Of a stretch of DNA of 64,000 nucleotides, positions 59,111-64,000 are shown piece by piece. The DNA is taken from assembly GCA_024362935.1 (NCBI GenBank), contig JANCRA010000014.1, positions 12,966,758-13,030,757 of the forward strand, in the 5' to 3' direction. The stretch comes from Setophaga petechia (Eukaryota > Chordata > Aves > Passeriformes > Parulidae). The position numbers and the translations under genes were made by a program. Each line of letters opens with the position of its first letter. Position 1 is the first letter of the stretch. The notes under the pieces are model-generated. The model worked only from the letters and a program-made list of their open reading frames with translations, was not told where the DNA came from and made no database searches.

Positions 59111-61573
59111 ATCTCAGGTTTGTGTTTTGTGATTTGTCCTGCTGGCACAAGCCCAGAGGCAGATGGGGTCCATGAGGTGTGGACCTCATGGGGAGGAGCT
59201 GAGCCTTTTTGCCTCCTGCTTCGTGAAGGAAGTGCCACCTCCAGTTTAGTCCAGTGTTTCCTTCTTTGGCACCTCCTGAATTGCTGGAGAAGACTACAAA
59301 AGGTGGCACCAGGTAGGAGGTGCACCCTGCTGATGTGTTTACATCGCTACTTTAGTCAGTCACAGCCTGCTTGGGATTTAATTCTGCCTTCAGCTGCACA
59401 TCATCCATCATCTGGTAAACAGTCATGAGCCTTAAAAATAACCAAAATTTTGGTCATTGTGTGTGTAACTGGGAAGCATTTAGGTTTTACGATGACTTTC
59501 TCCTGTGCTATATTCACAGGGAAGTTTTTTAGCATGGCTCAGGCTAGGCAGAGCCTTTGGTTTTAGGTTTTGCTGCAGATAGAGTTTGGGTTTTTTAAAG
59601 GATCAGCATCAACTAGCACCACTGGCATGTCCTCTGTTATGTTTTGCATGCATCAGCTATTGTGTATTATTGGGGTATGGACAAATAGTTCTTAAACCCC
59701 ATGACTGTGAGTTATATCCAGGAATAAATATTGGCAACAAAAGTTAAATGATGAAACCTCGTGCAATGAATGGTAACTGATTCAAGCTGGGACGGATATA
59801 GATAGCTAAAGTTGAAGGGAAGAAAATATTCCAGTGACATTTTTCTCCTTGTTTAACTTTCTAGTTAAGAAATTCCATTTCTATTCCTCCTTTTCTTAAA
59901 CAAATAAACAAAAAACCCCAAAAGACCCAAGAAAATTTTGATTCACCATTTTAAAATAAATTTGTGATATGGGGTGAAAAAAAAAAGGAAAAGCAGCCTT
60001 CCCTGTGCCTTTAAAATATTTTTAAACTGGTAGTAGCTGTGCCTTCATTTCCAGAACATCAATGAGGACAATTTCCTTAGAAGACTAATTCAAGTGTGTC
60101 AGAAACTGAAGTCAACAATGTGTTAAACCTGAATGATGACCTTTCAAGGGATGGGGAATTTACATCATGAGATGTTATTTGCTTAATTTACTTTATGTAG
60201 CATTTGAAAATCTAGATGGACAATTTATTTTTTTTTAAATCCAAGCCTTTTAAATTTACGTATCTTTTGACTTAGTTCAGCAAAGAAAAATAAAAAACTG
60301 AAAATATTGAGGTTTGATTTCTCCTTCCAGTGGAAATACTATTAGATCTTAAATGTACAAGGTGCAATTATATCTAACTTGCATCTTTGTTCTTGTTTGA
60401 CCATGACTTACCAGGAAAAGAGCTCCAGAGACCTTTAAATGGACTAGTCAAAGAGTTTTCCCATTTTCCTAAGGCTTAAACTGGGGAATCGGCTGCCATT
60501 TGCAAGCTAGCAATACAGTAAAAGCACATCATTGTACACAACATTTTATTTGGACAGCTGTATAAAAATGGCAACACACTGTGAAATCCATTAACAGCAA
60601 AACATGTTAAATTCAGCAAAATGCATCTCATGTGGAACACTGAATAAGAAATTATAGTCTGAGTTTTACTAGCTGGTTATCAGACTTTGTCTTGAATGAA
60701 GAAAATTGAATTTTTTTCCATGTGTCTGCCTGTAATAACAGTGAATGCTGTACACTGGGTTTTGAAACCAGGGTGCACCTGTAAATTCTTGCCCCACAGA
60801 CTCTACTGCAAGGATTTTGCAAATTTAAATACCCCTGAGGAGGCTTAAGGGGGGCGGTTTTCATGTTGGGTCCCACCGCACTCACTCGCACTACTGGGTT
60901 CAGAACCATCTGTAGTTCTAGGGATGTAGGAGTAAGAGCTCAAACTGGGAATAAAAGCATCCTTCCCCCTTGTCTTGCTGCTGTGCCAGCAAGGACTGCA
61001 GTTTTGTCTACCAAGAGCAGGTTCTTTTCCTCATGAGGGATTTCCATGGGTGGATTTTGCTGTGCTGCATGTAGTAAGACTTTTCACGGTTAATCAATAG
61101 CATTTAAAAATTCAAAACCTCTCTCCAAAGTATTTTGCATTTCCATTGTTCATACTGTTTAACTAGGAGATGTTGCTCATCAAGATAGGACGCTATTAAG
61201 TATTCTGGTAGAGAAAGAAAAAATGAGTTTACTCTTGCCTGGTAGAAAATGAAACAGCCATGTTAACTTTAGCTCTAATCATGAGATTAAAAGTCTAATG
61301 GGGAATTATATCATTTTCACTCTTCAAAGCCAGCATCAATGACCTTTGGAGAGTTTTAACTTTAACAGCCTAATGATTTCTCTTCTAGAAGATGGAAAAA
61401 GCAGTCTTTTCCTTGACAAGGAAATGAAAAGTGGATGAAAAAGGCAAGCACAAGTAACCGTATGCTGGAGCAGGCTAAATGACTTTTAGTCATATTCAGT
61501 AGCACTTGTGAGAGATGGTTTCCAGGCTTTGTTATCCAGGCCACTGACTGCTCTGAGGGGAGACAGATAAATG
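59111..61573. other. Intronic stretch, no gene seen
   Basis: AT-rich unique sequence between the CR1 copy and minisatellite 2. A less AT-rich segment at about 60770-60910 carries a - strand open frame (60652-60909) with no recognisable domain. I see nothing supportable as a gene. Confidence 0.
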
Positions 61574-61899
61574 CAAGGCAGAGCCATGGGCTGGGGGACA
61601 GTGATAAATGCAAGGCAGGGCCATGGGGCTGGGGGACAGTGTCAGTGCAAGGCAGGGCCATGGGCTGGGGGACAGTGTCAGTGCAAGGCAGGGCCATGGG
61701 GCTGGGGGACAGTGTCAGTGCAAGGCAGGGCCATGGGGCTGGGGGACAGTGTCAGTGCAAGGCAGGGCCATGGGCTGGGGGACAGTGTCACTGCAAGGCA
61801 CAGCCATGGGGCTGGGGGACAGTGTCAGTGCAAGGCACAGCCATGGGGCTGGGGGACAGTGTCAGTGCAAGGCAGGGCCATGGGCTGGGGGACAGTGTT
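61574..61899. repeat. Minisatellite 2, 9 copies of 36-37 bp
   Basis: Units begin with CAAGGCA at 61574, 61611, 61648, 61684, 61721, 61758, 61794, 61831 and 61868. Copies differ mainly by one G (ATGGGCTGG versus ATGGGGCTGG), which sets the 36/37 period, and by GGGCC versus CAGCC. The high identity suggests recent expansion and probable copy-number variation. Frames across it (for example + 61571-61966, rich in Gly, Gln and Cys, and - 61362-61697) are repeat artefacts. Confidence 0.
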
Positions 61900-62556
61900 G
61901 GGGGGACAGCCCTGCTCCTCCACAGCCCCGTCCCATGGCACTGACAGCTCTGACCAGTGGGGCTGAGTGTGCACACCGCTCATCCCGAGCAGGTCTGCTG
62001 GCTCTGGTGTGAGGCTCATTTCCTGTGCAGGAGCACAGGAATTTCTTGTTTCAGTTCCTGTTTGCCGCGGTTGCGAGCTCAGGCTGTTGCTCTTTTGCCA
62101 AGCTGGCAGCACGCGGGGGGAACTTCCTGCGCAGGGGATGTAAAAGCGATTCTCTGATTCTTCCTCTGCAGCCATTGGGAGATAAAAGCCAGGACATCAG
62201 GGACTGCAAAGAGGGAGCCAAATTATATTTATAATATTAAAGTGAGTGCATTTGTGGTTTTGCCATTCTCCAGGGTTTTTCATAAGTAGAAAAACATGAA
62301 TTAGCATTTTCCATTTCCATATATTGACTGGAAAAATAGCCTGCTCTCAATTAAGACCTATAGCTTTTGGGATGTATGCAACAATTTTATAAAATATTTA
62401 CAGCAAAATTTGCATTTTACATGGTATTACAGTTTTTCTTGTGTTTAGTAGAAAGGACTTAGGCCTAAGAGAAAAAATTCATCCAGCGTACCAAAAGGGA
62501 AATATATCTAAAATTAGGTGGTTGGTATTCACAACAAGGAATGTCCAGTGCTGACT

Positions 62557-62710
62557 GTTACCTCTAGTAATTACTGAAGGTCACTTTGCCCCCCAGCTAT
62601 TTGTTACAGCCGCTGCAAGGACCGTGCTCCCTGTGCAGAGCTATCACTGTCCCTTTAAAACTGCCTTTGGAAGCGATTGGAGCTTTGTGCTAGATAGATA
62701 AGTAGAACAT
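62557..62710. promoter_or_regulatory. Candidate non-coding element
   Basis: A unique, balanced-composition island stands out from AT-rich surroundings, with GTCACTTTGCC, CCCTTTAAAACTGCC and AGATAGATAAG segments. It has no open frame of note. I list it because its texture resembles conserved intronic elements; evidence is weak. Confidence 0.
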
Positions 62711-64000
62711 TTTTTACCAAATGTAAATGTGCACTGTAAAGAACATAGCTATTTCCTGGATAATTTGCAGTTGTATATTTTATGTTAATTTCACCGAAAA
62801 TATTGCACCCCTGCCAGGTTTAGTAGAGGCTCACTGTGATATGAATAATTTCTAGCGAATCTTTTTTTTTTTCTTCATTTAAGATTTGGCACCTTTTTAA
62901 GATTTTAATAATAGCAACAAGGAGGAAGATTTAGAACAAGTGAAACATTAGAGCCAAAGAAATTCACATTGAGAGCTAATGTAAAATAGCAAGAATAATT
63001 ACATGGAAAACAGTTTCCACAGATGTTTTTCCTTGTAATGTAATAACTATTTACTAAACTGTTTATTTTAGGCCCTTGGTTTACAATAAAATATTTATAC
63101 ATACTCTGCTGTAATAAAAAAATATTGACAAAATACTATAGAGGTTTTTAAAAGACAATTAGTATTTCCCTGTCCGGAAAGTGAGCACAAGAGAAGCAGC
63201 ACCAGCCCTTGCCGTGCTCTGAGAGGAGATGCTGGGTTAGCAGCAGCATCCCTTGCAGGTTTGTCTGTGCTCAGCTCTGCTTATAGGGAGACTCTGGACT
63301 TGTGGCAATCCAGAGGGGAACTTACTGAAGAACATGAAAGCCAACAATCTAAAGGCAGTGGAAACACTTTTCCACTTCTTTGCAGGAAAAAAACAACTTT
63401 ATTATATTTCTGTGTTATTATACAATAAGGTTATGTCTTGTCTAAGCAAAATGTGCCAGTTTTAGGAGCAGGTTTAAAGTTCAGGATGCCAGAATCCTGA
63501 ATCTTGTTCTTTAAAAACAGTGTGGGACAGTGACATCTCTGAAGCACTGCCTGTGGCAGGTTTAAAGCTATTGCTTTATGCTGACTGAGCCACATCTGTC
63601 ATACCCCTAATTCATGAAGCTCCTCACGTGCCCATGGAGTCTGTACACTGCTACACAGGGACTAACCTCCTATGCAGATATAGCAGTGCCTTAGGGTGCT
63701 GAAATCAGCAATTCAGCAATACTGAAAGGTCCACAGATTATACTTCCCATGCATGATCTTAAAATCTCTATTCTTCTGTTCATGAGTATATAGAAGAAGC
63801 TTTATTTTGAGGTACCTAAAAATCTTGAACAGAGGAGAGTATCCTGTAAGAAACCTCAGTTCCTCTGCCTGTCAGTTTTGTAATAAAAGGGTTTATTTTT
63901 TTCTTCAGAAGTTATTTTACTTAACTCCAAAGTGGTGGCATGCAGCAACTCAAAAAGAAGCCTCCGGGAAAAAAGAGAAAATGCCTTTCATTTCATGGAT

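Noticed and set aside
61362..62012. Open frames of 101-134 aa rich in Gly, Gln and Cys
   Set aside because: They are simply minisatellite 2 read through in several frames, with no initiator context or homology.

Overview
The window is vertebrate nuclear DNA, most likely from a bird. It holds one gene interrupted by very long introns, has AT-rich intronic sequence, and carries copies of the CR1 retroposon typical of bird genomes, including one with the ATTCTGTG-type 3' end. I see no bacterial, organellar, plasmid or viral genes. Nearly every open frame outside the two exons is a chance frame or a repeat.

The gene is ZNF423 (OAZ / Ebfaz), on the + strand, a 30-finger C2H2 zinc-finger transcription factor. 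Two of its coding exons are present. The giant central exon (39692-42915, 3,224 nt) encodes 26 finger units. A small exon (49647-49731) encodes one more. Splice sites and reading phase agree across the intron between them. The exons for the N-terminus and first finger, and for the last fingers (the EBF-interacting end), were not found, so they should lie to the left and right of the window. The segments 1-39691, 42916-49646 and 49732-64000 are therefore introns of this gene.

Three GC/CpG-rich islands lie in the left intron. Island 1 (about 2335-2650) abuts a cluster of GATA, homeodomain and TCF/LEF-like motifs. Island 2 (about 11700-12045) directly follows a 12-copy minisatellite of 35-40 bp units. 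Island 3 (about 37310-38110) is only 1.6 kb before the giant exon and contains an ATG plus a GTGAGA donor whose phase exactly fits that exon. It is the best candidate for an alternative promoter making a shorter-N-terminus isoform. A second minisatellite (9 copies, 36-37 bp) lies at 61574-61899 in the right intron.

Interspersed repeats are few: a 530-bp broken CR1 on the - strand (58580-59110), two CR1 3' ends on the + strand, an older CR1/L3-like remnant, and two MIR-like SINE remnants. The low repeat load and several motif-dense AT-rich stretches fit the regulatory landscape expected around a developmental transcription factor, but conservation cannot be measured from one sequence. I did not find a new multi-gene system. 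The most interesting leads are the island-3 alternative first exon and a possible intronic polyadenylation product ending just after the giant exon.
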